NCBI GenBank assembly: GCA_021802595.1
Contig: JAJZRT010000336.1
Coordinates: 1-5,153, forward strand
Direction: 5' to 3'
From: Pseudomonadota bacterium
Lineage (GTDB): Bacteria > Pseudomonadota > Gammaproteobacteria > Burkholderiales > Thiobacillaceae
Length of the DNA: 5,153 nucleotides
Positions 5,057-5,153 of this stretch are shown in pieces (the stretch's first letter is position 1; each line of letters begins with the position of its first letter). The notes beneath the pieces were generated by a model, which was given only the letters and a program-made list of their open reading frames with translations, searched no databases and was not told where the DNA came from. The translations under genes were made by a program, and so were the position numbers.

Positions 5057-5153
5057 GGTGGCCCCGCCGGTCCTCCCGCGACGATAGTTTGTGAACTCCG
5101 CCAGGCCCGGAAGGGAGCAACGGCAGCAAACGATTCGGGTGCCGGGATGCGGC
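5057..5153 (+). ncRNA. ffs: Bacterial small SRP RNA (4.5S RNA), 3' end outside window
   Basis: This is the RNA core of the signal recognition particle. It binds the Ffh M domain and helps deliver nascent membrane and secreted proteins to FtsY. The diagnostic part is the apical helix 8: CCAGGCCCGGAAGGGAGCAA (5101-5120), with the GGAA tetraloop at 5109-5112 and the AGCA side of the symmetric internal loop at 5116-5119. Other conserved pieces are CCTCCCGCGACGATAGTTTG on the 5' side and GGGTGCCGGGATG on the 3' side. The 5' end is placed at GGTGGCCCCGCC (5057), which should pair with a complementary 3' end just beyond the window. Of the usual 100-115 nt, 97 are visible. It is transcribed away from the polysaccharide operon. 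In many gammaproteobacteria dnaX follows this gene. Confidence 0.95.

Noticed and set aside
1..5153. CRISPR array, insertion sequence, transposase or integrase.
   Set aside because: No regularly spaced direct repeats, no terminal inverted repeats with target duplication and no transposase or recombinase motifs were seen on either strand.

Overview
The window is strongly G+C-rich, with third codon positions mostly G or C. It carries a four-gene exopolysaccharide or capsule operon read on the minus strand, plus the start of the SRP RNA gene on the plus strand at the right edge. The glucosyl-1-phosphate transferase, the short outer-membrane export lipoprotein and the Wzz-type co-polymerase all resemble the GumD/GumB/GumC group. 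This points to a high-GC gamma- or betaproteobacterium, possibly near Xanthomonadales; genus cannot be told from this sequence.

Layout in the direction of transcription (right to left): a WcaJ/GumD-type undecaprenyl-phosphate sugar phosphotransferase (4679-3210), a CpsB/YwqE-type PHP phosphotyrosine phosphatase (3160-2366), a Wza/GumB-type export lipoprotein (2235-1522), and a Wzz/GumC-type co-polymerase that runs off the left edge (1475 to <1). The sequence between 4680 and about 5056 holds no convincing protein gene. It contains a candidate promoter for the operon and several inverted repeats. The 5' 97 or so nucleotides of the bacterial SRP RNA (4.5S RNA, ffs) begin near 5057 and are cut by the right edge.

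How the genes work together, from family knowledge: the transferase starts the repeat unit by placing sugar-1-phosphate on undecaprenyl phosphate in the inner membrane. The co-polymerase controls chain length and links to the export lipoprotein, which forms the outer-membrane exit. The phosphatase would reset a tyrosine-kinase domain that probably lies in the missing C-terminal part of the co-polymerase. Polymerase, flippase and further glycosyltransferases are not in the window and probably lie to the left.

The most unusual observation is at the gene junctions. Each of the three gaps in the operon (49, 130 and 46 nt) is spanned by a small reading frame (17, 44 and 16 codons). Each frame overlaps the stop codon of the gene before it and the start codon of the gene after it through ATGA or TGATG sequences. 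This would let ribosomes pass along the whole operon by termination-reinitiation. The 44-codon frame may also be a real small gene or the remnant of one.
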